A stretch of DNA of 64,000 nt from Phycisphaerae bacterium. Its GTDB lineage: Bacteria > Planctomycetota > Phycisphaerae > Phycisphaerales > SM1A02. The notes beneath the pieces are model-generated. The model was not told the origin of the DNA, made no database searches, and worked only from the letters and a program-made list of their open reading frames with translations. Each line of letters starts with the position of its first letter. The first letter of the stretch is position 1. This document shows, piece by piece, positions 35,164-46,154 of this stretch. The stretch lies in contig PBAX01000022.1 of NCBI GenBank assembly GCA_002716385.1, positions 1 through 64,000 of the forward strand. Reading direction: 5' to 3'. The translations under genes were made by a program, and so were the position numbers.

Positions 35164-35502
35164 ATGAAGCAACTCCTCGCCCTGACCGGAACCGCGTTGG
35201 CCGCTCTCTTCTTCTTTGGTGGCGATGTCGCCATGGCTGCTGATGGTGCTGAAGCTGCAGCTGCAGCTGCAGGCGCCTCCACCGGCGTTGGCATCAAGGC
35301 TATCGGTGGCGGTCTCGCCGCTGGTGCTGCTGCAATCGGTGCCGGTATCGGCATCGGCAACATCGGCAGCAACGGTGTGCAGTCAATCGCCCGTCAGCCT
35401 GAAATGGCCGGCACCATCTCCACTCAGATGATTATCTTCGCGGCACTCATCGAGGGCGTTGCTCTCTTTGCAGTCGTCGTCGGTCTGCTTGCCATCCTCT
35501 GA
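35164..35502 (+). CDS. atpE: ATP synthase F0 subunit c with N-terminal leader
   Basis: The 112-residue rotor-ring protein has an extra N-terminal hydrophobic segment (MKQLLALTGTALAALFFFGGDVAMAAD) that looks like a cleavable signal, then the two-helix hairpin. Helix 1 has the GxGxG run (IGAGIGIGNIGSNG) and the loop ARQPE; helix 2 carries the ion-binding Glu in FAALIEGVALFAVV. The Gln and Ser ligands of Na+-type c-subunits are absent at the matching positions, so a proton-driven ring is inferred. Confidence 0.94.
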   Translation: MKQLLALTGTALAALFFFGGDVAMAADGAEAAAAAAGASTGVGIKAIGGGLAAGAAAIGAGIGIGNIGSNGVQSIARQPEMAGTISTQMIIFAALIEGVALFAVVVGLLAIL

Positions 35503-35521
35503 TTCGGACGGCAGGCTTTGG

Positions 35522-35554
35522 GCCCGGTGGTGCGTTGTAAGGACCACCCCGGGT
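35522..35554 (+). other. Stem-loop between atpE and atpF
   Basis: CCCGG (35523-35527) pairs with CCGGG (35549-35553) and TGGT with ACCA, around an 11-nt loop, with a CC bulge. It lies after the atpE stop and ends about 22 nt before atpF, with no U-run. It could act as a partial terminator or processing/stability element that raises c-subunit output relative to downstream subunits. Confidence 0.5.
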
Positions 35555-35576
35555 CGATGATCCCAGGAGGCGACTC

Positions 35577-36101
35577 ATGGCCTTTATCGTGCTCGCAGAG
35601 CAGTCACCAGTCAATGTTCAGTTGATTTCACTGATCACGACGATTGTCGTGTTCCTACTCTTCTTCTTCGCTGCCGCGTATCTGGTCTGGCCAAAGATCA
35701 TGTCCGGTCTGGATGAGCGGGAGTTGAAGATCAGACGTGAGATCGAATCGGCTGAAGCCGCCCGTGCTGAAGCAGCGGAATCACTCAAGCGTCAGGAAGC
35801 AGAGCTTCTCGAAGCCCAGCGACAGGCCACCGCCATGGTCGCCCAGGCCAAGGCTGATGCCGAAAGACATGCCGCTGAACTTCGCGTCAAGGCAGAGACC
35901 GATCTGCACATGATGCGAGAACAGGCATCCAAGGAAATCAAGGCTGCCAAGGAAGCCGCCATCAGCGAATTGAACTCCCAGGCAGGCAGTCTGGCGACGT
36001 CGATCGCCGGTCGCATCCTGCAGCGTGAGATCTCCGCCGATGACCAGCGGGACCTGATTGATGATTCGCTCAAGTCATTCGCCTCCTCGAACAAGAACTG
36101 A
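35577..36101 (+). CDS. atpF: ATP synthase F0 subunit b
   Basis: A 174-residue peripheral stalk protein: one membrane helix (residues about 15-40, LISLITTIVVFLLFFFAAAYLVWPKI) followed by a long Ala/Glu/Lys-rich helix (IESAEAARAEAAESLKRQEAELLEAQRQATAMVAQAKADAERHAAEL is its central part, in outline) that dimerises and reaches F1. AGGAGG gives a strong ribosome site before ATG 35577. Only one b-type gene is seen. Confidence 0.93.
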   Translation: MAFIVLAEQSPVNVQLISLITTIVVFLLFFFAAAYLVWPKIMSGLDERELKIRREIESAEAARAEAAESLKRQEAELLEAQRQATAMVAQAKADAERHAAELRVKAETDLHMMREQASKEIKAAKEAAISELNSQAGSLATSIAGRILQREISADDQRDLIDDSLKSFASSNKN

Positions 36102-36112
36102 AGCAGTCTGAG

Positions 36113-36717
36113 ATGCCTACTCATACCGACACGCTTGCCAACATCTATGCACGAAGCCTCTTCGAACTATGTGAAGAGGCCGGCGGTCGTGACAAGATCC
36201 ATGAGGTGGCCGAGGAGCTCGAGCAGGTCTGTGAACTGGCTCGTTCAGATCCAAAGTTCCGCATGTTCCTGAATTCCCCTCTCCTCGAGCCTGCGGCAAG
36301 AGGCGAGAGTCTTAAGGTCATTCTCTCGAATCGAATCACGGACCTGCTACTAAGGTTCATGCTCGTATTGAATGACAACAAGCGGCTGTCCCACCTTCAG
36401 ATGATCGAAGCGGCCTTCCTGCAGCTCGTCCATGAGCACTGGGGCCGAGTCGAAGTGGATGTCACCACTGCCCAGCCGATGGACTCCGCGACCAAGGAAG
36501 CCGTCACCAAGCAGCTGCATGATGTCCTGGGCAAGGAACCCGTGGTGCACGCCCATGTCGATGCCGATCTGATCGGCGGCGTGACCCTTCGAATTGGCGA
36601 TCAGTTGATCGATGGTTCCGTCGCAACCCAGCTTCGCAAGCTTGAGCAGGAACTGCAGCACAGTGGCAGCCATGAAATCCGTGAACATCCGGAACGCTTC
36701 CTTGGGGAGAGCGCCTG

Positions 36718-36718
<1 letters not shown>
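36113..36718 (+). CDS. atpH: ATP synthase F1 subunit delta
   Basis: A 201-residue protein linking F1 to the b stalk. The delta/OSCP pattern is visible: TLANIYARSLFELCEEAG, LARSDPKFRMFLNSPLLEP, ITDLLLRFMLVLNDNKRL and, near the end, VHAHVDADLIGGVTLRIGDQLIDGSVATQLRKL. Its stop overlaps the start of the SIMPL gene by one base (TGATG). Confidence 0.93.
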
Positions 36719-39037
<2,319 letters not shown>

Positions 39038-39038
<1 letters not shown>

Positions 39039-39547
39039 TGACCTCGGCGTCCATTGCCCTCAACAGCCTCCTTGCTGGAACGCTCCTGCTGATGCTCGGC
39101 TGCCAGAAGACCGACGCGTGGTCTGCCACAATGGCCTCAAGCCAAACAACGACCAGCCGTCAGGTGGAGCCGGCATGGCCGGTTCAGATGCTGGCTGGGG
39201 AGTGGGAAGGCGATGCCTGGCGAATCAATTCGCGAGGCACCAGCCGTTTCAGAGACCACATCAGCATGTCAGTCGACGTCAATGGACTGATCACAGCCGA
39301 GCGTTCCTGGGAGACTCTGGACGGGGCTGGTGGACATCGTGGGCGAACGCCCGTGAAGAAGGATGTCGAGGAGCTCATAGGAGTGTTCAACCCCTATACG
39401 GGTGAATTCAGGCTCGTCGAGATGGAAGAGCCGGGCACGATCTCAGGCCAGGTTGTGGACGCGAACACGATCGTCTTCTACAGCACCCAGCCGGGTCGAC
39501 AGCCATCCACCTCCTCGGAACGGCTCTCACGCGTGCCCGCTCCCTGA
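39038..39547 (+). CDS. Predicted lipoprotein after atpA, unknown function
   Basis: A 169-residue protein with a signal peptide ending in a lipobox (LLAGTLLLMLGC; Cys at about 22). The mature part is beta-rich (MLAGEWEGDAWRINSRGTSRFRDHISMSVDVNGLITAERSWETL) and resembles small lipocalin-like 'GxW' folds, but I cannot assign it. ATG 39038 overlaps the atpA stop by one base, so it is translated with the ATP synthase operon, occupying the position where atpG normally lies. Confidence 0.75.
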
Positions 39548-39618
39548 GTCCGGACAGTCGGTGCATCGGTAAATTTTTCAAATGCTCCCTCCCAGACTCC
39601 CTGCTATTGCCGATCCGC

Positions 39619-39643
39619 GGTCTCATGAGCCGATGAAGAGACC
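39619..39643 (+). promoter_or_regulatory. Hairpin covering the ribosome site of the CysQ-type gene
   Basis: GGTCTC (39619-39624) and GAGACC (39638-39643) can form a six-pair stem that includes part of the purine-rich GAAGAG ribosome site upstream of ATG 39647. It might lower translation when folded; there is no recognised riboswitch core. Confidence 0.3.
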
Positions 39644-39646
39644 CAT

Positions 39647-40681
39647 ATGAGCATCTCCAACGAAAACACCCTACGCATCGCAATTGAAGCTGTAGCCGCC
39701 GCGTGCTCCGTCACCCGAGCCGCCCAACAGGCCCGAGAGGCATTCGGCAGCCTGACCAAGGATGATCGAAGCCCTGTGACCGTGGCTGATTACGCCGCAC
39801 AGGCCATTGTCGCCATGACACTGCAGGAACGTCTTCCAGATCCCCGAGAGCACGCTCTCATCGGCGAGGAGGACTCCGGCGACCTCTCGTCTGAGGAGGC
39901 TAGCCTGACGAGAGAAGGCGTTCTGAGACTTGTGAAGACTTACCGCCCCTCCGCTGATGAGAACGCCGTTCTGGCGGCCATCGATTCCGGAGGGCACGAT
40001 GGCAGTGGCGACAGCTACTGGACACTCGATCCCGTGGATGGGACCAAGGGCTTCCTGCGAGGGCAGCAATTCGCGATCGCCTTGGCGAAGATCGAGAATG
40101 GCGAAGTCCAGCTTGGTGTGATGGGCTGCCCAGGCCTTCCTGTGGATCAGGCCACCGCACTTGATGTGCCTGATCCGGGAGGTGTCATCTATGCCGCGAT
40201 GAAGGGGCGGGGCGCCTGGGAATTTGCCGGGTGCGATCCCGATGCAGAACCCATGCGGATCAGTTGCGACACATGGAATGCCAGCCGACCGCTTCGATAT
40301 TGCGGCTCGGTGGAAAAGGCGCACGGCAGCGTTTCCGATGCGGCACGACTGATCGAATCACTTGGTGGCGGCGAACGGGTCGCAGTCGACAGTCAATGCA
40401 AATATGCCATCGTGGCCCGTGGACAATCCGATGCGTACCTGCGAATGCCCAAGAACGCGGAGTATGTCGAGAAGATCTGGGATCATGGTGCTGGATCGAT
40501 CATCGCAGCCGAAGCCGGGGCGGTCGTCTCGGATATCCATGGCAAGTCGCTTGATTTCGGTCATGGCGGCTTGCTCAAGGCGAATTCCGGCGTCATTGTT
40601 GCTGTTCCGGGATTGCATGAGCAACTGATCTCCGGCATTCGCGAACTTGGACTTGGCCCCGCCTCGGAAGGCGACAACTGA
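39647..40681 (+). CDS. cysQ: 3'(2'),5'-bisphosphate nucleotidase (CysQ/Hal2-like)
   Basis: A 344-residue Mg2+-dependent phosphatase of the inositol-monophosphatase superfamily. It should remove the 3'-phosphate of PAP, a by-product of sulfate activation. Metal-site motifs are HALIGEEDSGD, DPVDGTKGFLRG and WDHGAGSIIAAEAG; the SPVTVADYAAQAIV block is also typical. The Hal2-like length and DGTKGF motif favour PAP over inositol phosphates. It lies 10 nt before an SLC13-type transporter gene, which supports a sulfur-related role. Confidence 0.88.
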   Translation: MSISNENTLRIAIEAVAAACSVTRAAQQAREAFGSLTKDDRSPVTVADYAAQAIVAMTLQERLPDPREHALIGEEDSGDLSSEEASLTREGVLRLVKTYRPSADENAVLAAIDSGGHDGSGDSYWTLDPVDGTKGFLRGQQFAIALAKIENGEVQLGVMGCPGLPVDQATALDVPDPGGVIYAAMKGRGAWEFAGCDPDAEPMRISCDTWNASRPLRYCGSVEKAHGSVSDAARLIESLGGGERVAVDSQCKYAIVARGQSDAYLRMPKNAEYVEKIWDHGAGSIIAAEAGAVVSDIHGKSLDFGHGGLLKANSGVIVAVPGLHEQLISGIRELGLGPASEGDN

Positions 40682-40691
40682 CAGGAATCTC

Positions 40692-42521
40692 ATGGGATTC
40701 GATGCTTGGTTCACTCTGGGAACGATCGCCCTTGTCATGGCCGCGTTGGTAAGCAACCGCATGCAGGTGGATACCGCCATGTTGGGCGGATTGGTGATCC
40801 TCATGGTTGTGGAGGTAGTGGATTTCACACAGGCCGTCTCGGGGTTCGCCTCGACCGCAGTGCTGATGATCGCCGGGTTGTTCGTCATCGCCTCCGGGCT
40901 TGAAGAGACCGGCGCACTTTCCCTATTTTCCGATCGGCTTCTCGGCCGCCCCAGAACAATCGGCCGAGCCCAGATGCGTCTGCTTCCGCCGGTCGCCTTG
41001 TGTTCCGGCTTCCTAAACAACACGCCCATCGTTGCGATGAGTATTCCCGTTGTGAGGGACTGGGCAAGGCGTCAACGACTTTCCGAGAGCCACCTCCTGA
41101 TGCCATTGAGCTTCGCCGCGATTCTGGGTGGAAAGCTGACCTTGATCGGCACCGCTTCCAATGTCGTGGTCATGGAGGAGTTCACGACGTGGCTGAGCAC
41201 GCAACCAGAATGGCTCAAGGACGTCGGCTACGAGGCGCTTCCACCATGGCTCGAGTTCTTCGGAATTGGCGCCATCGGGCTTCCCACGGCGATTCTGAGT
41301 ATCGCCTTGATGGTTCTGATCACGAAGAAGGTGCTCCCGATACGTAAACCGGTCGACGTCCAAACACTTGACGCACGTGAGTACCAGGTAGAACTCATCG
41401 TCCAGCCAAGCTCCCCCGTCGTCGGTCAGACCATCGAGGCTGCGGGGCTGCGACATCTTCCCGATCTGTTTCTGAGCCACATAGAACGTAAGAACACCCT
41501 GTTGCCGGCCGTATCACCGGAAGAGGTGCTCGAAGCCGGCGATAGGCTCGCTTTCGTCGGCGCACTCGAATCGGTACTCGATCTGCGACGTCGAATCCGT
41601 GGGCTTGAAACTCCCGACAAGCAATCCAGCAAGCTCGATGTGGGCAGGACAACGAGAAGACTCGTTGAAGCGGTCGTTTCATCGACATCTCCTCTGGTCG
41701 GGTTGTCCATCCGTGAAGCCAGATTCCGCAGCGCCTATGAAGGAGTCGTGATCGCCGTACATCGCCAGGGACAGCAGATCGAGGGGAAGATCGGAGACAT
41801 CGTTCTCAAGACTGGCGACGTTCTTCTCATCGAGACACATCACAACTTCGCCAAGAACTGGGGGAACAAGCAGGACTTCTATCTCGTTTCGGATGTGGAC
41901 GACAGTCGCCCGGTGCGACATGAGCGAGCTTGGATCTCCATCGCGATACTCATGCTTCTGGTAGGCCTGCTGATCTTCAAGCCCTTCAACATGGGTGCCG
42001 TACCGTCCGTATGGCTCTGTGCACTGCTGATGGTCCTAACGAGATGCGTGACCGGAACGATCGCCCGGCGATCCATCAACTGGCAGGTGGTTCTTGCGAT
42101 CGCAGCTGCCATCGGCATCGGCAAGGCCATGGAGAGCAGTGGTGCGGCGACCGGCATCACCCAGTTCCTGATATCGACAGCCATGAGCATGGGGTTCGAG
42201 CTCACCGGCATGCTGATCGTACTCTTCATCGTCGCCTCCATAGTCGCCCAACTGGTAACTCCGTTCGGTGCCGGGGTCCTGATGTTCCCCATCGCCATAG
42301 GCATGGCGGAACACTTCGCCGTCAATCCACTGCCCTTCATCTTCACGCTGATGATGAGCGTGGGCACGAGCTTCATGACGCCAGTGGGCTACACCACCAA
42401 CCTGATGGTCTATGGACCTGGGAGTTACCGTTTCATGGACTACATGCGACTGGGGCTTCCGCTGGTCATACTTGCGGGAATCGTCACCATACTGCTGACA
42501 CCGCTCTTCTTCCCCTTCTGA
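40692..42521 (+). CDS. SLC13-type anion transporter with two TrkA-C domains
   Basis: A 609-residue membrane protein of the divalent anion:Na+ symporter family. Two membrane halves (residues about 5-190 and 420-609) flank a cytoplasmic pair of RCK_C/TrkA_C domains (QVELIVQPSSPVVGQTIEAAGLRHLPDLFL... and LVEAVVSSTSPLVGLSIREARFRSAYEGVVI...). GTASNVVVMEEF and the end-segment VGTSFMTPVGYTTNLMVYGPG correspond to the ion/substrate hairpins. ATG 40692 follows AGGAA. Sulfate is the likely substrate, given the neighbouring CysQ-type gene; other dianions are possible. Confidence 0.88.
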   Translation: MGFDAWFTLGTIALVMAALVSNRMQVDTAMLGGLVILMVVEVVDFTQAVSGFASTAVLMIAGLFVIASGLEETGALSLFSDRLLGRPRTIGRAQMRLLPPVALCSGFLNNTPIVAMSIPVVRDWARRQRLSESHLLMPLSFAAILGGKLTLIGTASNVVVMEEFTTWLSTQPEWLKDVGYEALPPWLEFFGIGAIGLPTAILSIALMVLITKKVLPIRKPVDVQTLDAREYQVELIVQPSSPVVGQTIEAAGLRHLPDLFLSHIERKNTLLPAVSPEEVLEAGDRLAFVGALESVLDLRRRIRGLETPDKQSSKLDVGRTTRRLVEAVVSSTSPLVGLSIREARFRSAYEGVVIAVHRQGQQIEGKIGDIVLKTGDVLLIETHHNFAKNWGNKQDFYLVSDVDDSRPVRHERAWISIAILMLLVGLLIFKPFNMGAVPSVWLCALLMVLTRCVTGTIARRSINWQVVLAIAAAIGIGKAMESSGAATGITQFLISTAMSMGFELTGMLIVLFIVASIVAQLVTPFGAGVLMFPIAIGMAEHFAVNPLPFIFTLMMSVGTSFMTPVGYTTNLMVYGPGSYRFMDYMRLGLPLVILAGIVTILLTPLFFPF

Positions 42522-42530
42522 TCACGTCCA

Positions 42531-43502
42531 ATGACTGCACGTCGTTTCTTCCGAATCACACTCAGGTCAATCGGGCTGCTCCTCGCTGCAGCCTCCCTTC
42601 TGATTGTTCTGGGATGGGCCATCGGGTGGATTGCCAGTGATCGATGGATCTGGACCCAATGGCTTTCCTGGATGCCGTCCCTCGTCCTTGTAGCGGCCGG
42701 CATTCTGCTCGTTGTCGCGTGGCCTCTGGCATTCGGAAGACGTGGATGGCCAGGCGGACTGGCCTTGATTCTGATCGGGCCGATGATCTTCCTTGGCCAG
42801 AACTGGAGACCCGCTCGAGTTCCACATGATTCCAGTGTTGGCATCACCATCACGCACTGGACACTTGGCAGTGTCCTGAGCAACGAGGATTCCTATGCAA
42901 ACGCCCTGCTGGATACCGGTTCCGAGTTGAACATCATCGAAGGTGGAAGAAAGATCAGATGGACGAGGACCATCAAGGATTGGCTTGGAGCCGAGCACAC
43001 CTCCCCATCAACCGGGATTTTCAGTGTGATCACTCGACTTCCGATGAGTCGACTTCAACATCTCATATGGGCCGATGGAATACACGTGGCCAAACTTGAT
43101 GTACATGGTCCAGGATTCGTGGATCGGCCGCTCAGAATACTACTGGTCGATCTTCCATCCGATCCCGGACGAAGCCGATGGGAGATCGCCGCTCAGTGCC
43201 GACATCTGCTCGACCAGAAGGACTGCGGTGAATTCGATCTAGTCATCGGCGACTTCAACATGCCGTCCGACAGTCGGGCACTGGGTACTCTCTTTCCCGG
43301 CTATGAATCAGGATGGCGACAATCAGGAGAGGGTTGGGGACCGACGTATCCCCGAGAATGGCCATTGGCACGGATCGATCATGTCCTGACAGGTCCCATG
43401 GTGGCGGTAAAACGGCTGCGTACATTCGATCCGGGTCTGGGTCGTCATTGCCTGCAGACGATGACCATCATCCCGAAACCCGAAAAGTCTTCGGACAGAT
43501 GA
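42531..43502 (+). CDS. Membrane-anchored endonuclease/exonuclease/phosphatase-family protein
   Basis: A 323-residue protein with three N-terminal hydrophobic segments (through about residue 90: RSIGLLLAAASLLIVLGWAIGW, SLVLVAAGILLVVAWPLAF, GLALILIGPMIFLG) and an extracytoplasmic EEP-type domain. GDFNMPSD and ARIDHVLTG are the hallmark metal-site and catalytic motifs of the family. The canonical early motif is degenerate (ELNIIEGG instead of D-x-x-x-L-Q-E), so activity is not certain. It sits 9 nt after the SLC13 gene. Confidence 0.8.
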   Translation: MTARRFFRITLRSIGLLLAAASLLIVLGWAIGWIASDRWIWTQWLSWMPSLVLVAAGILLVVAWPLAFGRRGWPGGLALILIGPMIFLGQNWRPARVPHDSSVGITITHWTLGSVLSNEDSYANALLDTGSELNIIEGGRKIRWTRTIKDWLGAEHTSPSTGIFSVITRLPMSRLQHLIWADGIHVAKLDVHGPGFVDRPLRILLVDLPSDPGRSRWEIAAQCRHLLDQKDCGEFDLVIGDFNMPSDSRALGTLFPGYESGWRQSGEGWGPTYPREWPLARIDHVLTGPMVAVKRLRTFDPGLGRHCLQTMTIIPKPEKSSDR

Positions 43503-43517
43503 GATTAAAGAGAATGC

Positions 43518-44369
43518 TCAGTGCTTCTTAAAGATGTCCCAGAGGATCTGGGCCACTTCGCCTCCGGTACCGATCGTGTCCTGACCGTCAGCAGGAAGAA
43601 CATTGGTGAGCTTCCAGTCCTCGAGCCACTCGACCGAAAGGTCCATGTGGAGGACATTGACGCCGCCACTGAAGTTCAGGTCGCTGGAACGGCGCATTCC
43701 ATCAGCAAGCAGAATCGAGTTGTGCCCATCTGAGAATGATCTGGAACGCCACTTTTCCGGATCCTGTTCAGGATTCCAGTATTTGTGGCCGGCGTAGTGG
43801 TAGTTGGTGTAGATCGTCCTCTGGGGATTGATGTCCTCATTGCCGACCCGCATGGTCATAACCTGATCGAGACCGCTCCAGTCTTCCTTGTACTCGTCCC
43901 AGCGATGAGCACCGGTATGGCCCGGAGAATAGAACACCGACGGCTCATCAAGGAACTGGTACTGGAACAGCCGTCCGATTCCATCGAAACCACTGCTCAA
44001 CCACCGAGCGTGTTTGCGGTTGGGACTGAATTCACTCAGCTGGGCAGGCGTCCAGGCTCGCATCAATTCACCGAGATCGAGATTTTCCAGATCGTCCTGA
44101 TTAAGTGCTTCGCTTTCGGGAAGCGTGCCCTTCTGACTGTCCGCATAGAGTGAAATCGCCTGACCGATGTTCCTCTGATTCGACTTGCTGATCACACGAT
44201 TGGCGGCATCCCTGACACTCGCCAGTGTGGGCAACAGCAGTCCCGTGAGAATCACGACGACAGACATCACGACAAGCAATTCAATCAGGCTGTACCCACG
44301 GTTTGAAATCCGTGAAGATTTCAAGTGACCCCTTGGAATACGAGGGTTCAATCTGTGGATCCGGCTCAT
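43518..44369 (-). CDS. Prepilin-type pseudopilin
   Basis: A 283-residue protein with a long basic leader, the peptidase site NRG/YSLIELLVVMSVVVILTGLLLP (Glu at +5; Tyr replaces the usual Phe at +1), and a large C-terminal domain. A DG motif typical of planctomycete pseudopilins lies near the end (SFSDGHNSILLADGMRRSS, and HMDLSVEWL). It is transcribed alone and divergent from a sigma factor gene. It is a second pseudopilin in this window besides that at 14800. Confidence 0.85.
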   Translation of the reverse strand: MSRIHRLNPRIPRGHLKSSRISNRGYSLIELLVVMSVVVILTGLLLPTLASVRDAANRVISKSNQRNIGQAISLYADSQKGTLPESEALNQDDLENLDLGELMRAWTPAQLSEFSPNRKHARWLSSGFDGIGRLFQYQFLDEPSVFYSPGHTGAHRWDEYKEDWSGLDQVMTMRVGNEDINPQRTIYTNYHYAGHKYWNPEQDPEKWRSRSFSDGHNSILLADGMRRSSDLNFSGGVNVLHMDLSVEWLEDWKLTNVLPADGQDTIGTGGEVAQILWDIFKKH

Positions 44370-44673
44370 CAAGCCTCAAGCCCTCCTGCTCAACCGCTCC
44401 AAGCCATCCAGAGCACAGGTCGATCGAGCACGCTCCTCAATAAATGAGGTTCCTCAACAACTTCTAGATTACACAAACTTGGGCCGAATTTAGATTTCAA
44501 CTGCCCAGAATTAACCTCAAAGAATCCTTGAAATCAGCCCAATAGCCCATACAGGCCAAAAATCGACGTCATTTCATCAAAGGTCCCGTATCTTGGAGGG
44601 AACCGCACGGCATGATCCTGCGGAGATACCCATTAGATGGGGGTTCGACTTGGAGCAGTTGGAGTCACATCTC
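44370..44673. other. A/T-rich divergent intergenic region
   Basis: This 304-bp gap separates the pseudopilin (left) and ECF sigma (right) genes. It is clearly richer in A/T than the neighbours and probably holds both promoters; no single element stands out. The last 80 bases could encode an N-terminal extension of the sigma factor (to TTG 44593). Confidence 0.5.
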
Positions 44674-45225
44674 ATGCAACGAATCGCTGCGGGCGACGAA
44701 AAAGCCGTGGCTGAGTTGTACGACCGATTTGGTGGCTTGGTTTTTCGGGTTGCTAGACAGCTCCTCCCCACCAATCAGGAGGCGGAGGACGCCGTTCAGG
44801 AGATATTCGTTCGCCTCTGGCAGACAGCGGAAAGATTCGACCCACAACGAGCCAAGCTCGTCACCTGGGTCATGCTCATCGCCAGAAGACATCTCATTGA
44901 TCAGCTCAGACGCAAATCAGTGAGGCCCAAATCGTCCAGTCTGGAACAGGATGCACTCCAGGCGATACCCCATCAAGGGAAGGAAACCAGCATCCCTGGA
45001 CATCAGCATGAACAGGCCACGGCCATTCAACGTTGCTTGTCCGATCTGCCGGAACTTCAGAGGATCGTGATTGAACGATCCTATTTACAAGGATTCACAC
45101 TCAGAGAAGTCAGTCGACAACTAGACGCCCCGCTTGGAACCGTGAAATCCGCACTGAGTCGAGGACTCCACAAGTTGCGTGAACGTGCGACAACCTCCGA
45201 TTTCCAGGAGTGGGCTGCTTCCTGA
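44674..45225 (+). CDS. ECF RNA polymerase sigma factor
   Basis: A 183-residue sigma factor. Region 2: AVAELYDRFGGLVFRVARQLLPTNQEAEDAVQEIFVRLWQTAERFDPQRAKLVTWVMLIARRHLIDQLRR; region 4: LPELQRIVIERSYLQGFTLREVSRQLDAPLGTVKSALSRGLHKLRE. ATG 44674, preceded by GGAG, is used; a TTG at 44593 would add 27 residues. It is followed 19 nt later by a membrane anti-sigma-like gene. The SYLQGFTLREVS...LGTVKSALSRGL region resembles the SigK-type group. Confidence 0.9.
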   Translation: MQRIAAGDEKAVAELYDRFGGLVFRVARQLLPTNQEAEDAVQEIFVRLWQTAERFDPQRAKLVTWVMLIARRHLIDQLRRKSVRPKSSSLEQDALQAIPHQGKETSIPGHQHEQATAIQRCLSDLPELQRIVIERSYLQGFTLREVSRQLDAPLGTVKSALSRGLHKLRERATTSDFQEWAAS

Positions 45226-45244
45226 TCTGGAATGTGAACTACAC

Positions 45245-46078
45245 ATGAACCGAACCAAACAAATCTCGATTCCACAACTCGTTGAACTGGCCTCACTCGA
45301 TGCCTTTGGCCTTCTTGATGCAGAAGATTCGCTGACATTCGAAGACGCCTTGCTCGCGGCCCCAGCTCGAATTCGCGACTCGATCCGAGAGCTACAGGCG
45401 GAACTCGTATCCGAAGACCCCCTGCTTTCCAGCGAAGAACCGGATGAAACCCTGCGTGAAAAAGTCATGCAAAGGGTCTCGCAGGCCATGGCCGAACGTG
45501 ACGAAACCCTTCAACCCCTTGCCCAGATCGGGCCAGCAGACGATTCGTCCCGGGAATCCATCGAGAACCGATCATTCAGTCAATCCATCTGGACATGGCG
45601 AGCGGTCGCACTGGTCCTTCTGGGCGTATCGATCACTCTAGCCGTGTTCGGCATCGTCGCCGATCGCAACCACCGGGAACTGATTCAGGCGATCAACAAT
45701 CGTCAGGCGGACTTCACCATGAACCAGGCACCCGGCGCAATGGCCCAGATCGCATGGCCCACGGACAACGGCGTCTACCGTGTCGTTTCACTGGTGGATC
45801 CCGATGGCGACTCCGGTCGTATCCGATTCTTCATGAATGAGGACGGCAGTAATCCACGAGTGGCGTACGACCTGAACGTCCAGACGGAACCCCTGACCAT
45901 CTACGCCATCGACGATGAAGGGGAATTCGGACCCAAGGGTGGCGAGTACGTGATTGCCCATCTGAATCCCATGGACACCTCGGCTTCGGTCGTTGACACG
46001 TTCGATTCCAAGTGGATCGGCAATACGCGACTGGTCGCCCGGACTGCCGATGGACGCGATGTAATGATCCAGATCTGA
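45245..46078 (+). CDS. Putative membrane anti-sigma factor
   Basis: A 277-residue protein: a cytoplasmic N-terminal part (SIPQLVELASLDAFGLLDAEDSLTFEDALLAAPARIRDSIRELQAEL, similar to anti-sigma-K helical domains), one transmembrane helix near residue 120-140 (AVALVLLGVSITLAVFGIVA), and a C-terminal extracytoplasmic RskA-like beta domain. Its position right after an ECF sigma gene supports the assignment. A bidirectional terminator follows. Confidence 0.8.
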   Translation: MNRTKQISIPQLVELASLDAFGLLDAEDSLTFEDALLAAPARIRDSIRELQAELVSEDPLLSSEEPDETLREKVMQRVSQAMAERDETLQPLAQIGPADDSSRESIENRSFSQSIWTWRAVALVLLGVSITLAVFGIVADRNHRELIQAINNRQADFTMNQAPGAMAQIAWPTDNGVYRVVSLVDPDGDSGRIRFFMNEDGSNPRVAYDLNVQTEPLTIYAIDDEGEFGPKGGEYVIAHLNPMDTSASVVDTFDSKWIGNTRLVARTADGRDVMIQI

Positions 46079-46104
46079 TCGTCAGCTCAAGAATCAAATA
46101 CAAC

Positions 46105-46140
46105 GCCCCGTATGAACCACTTCATGCGGGGCTCTTCTTT
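46105..46140. terminator. Rho-independent terminator between converging genes
   Basis: GCCCCGTATGAA (46105-46116) pairs with TTCATGCGGGGC (46121-46132), one G-U pair, around a CCAC loop, followed by TCTTCTTT on the plus strand. On the minus strand a T-rich run (GTTGTATTTG) follows, so it can serve the ABC-F gene as well. Confidence 0.85.
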
Positions 46141-46154
46141 GCATGGAAGATCCA

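Noticed and set aside
35164..35502. Possible Na+-type ATP synthase c-subunit
   Set aside because: Aligned by eye with the Ilyobacter c-subunit, the Gln of helix 1 is replaced by a hydrophobic residue and the Ser after the Glu by Gly, so the Na+ ligand set is incomplete.
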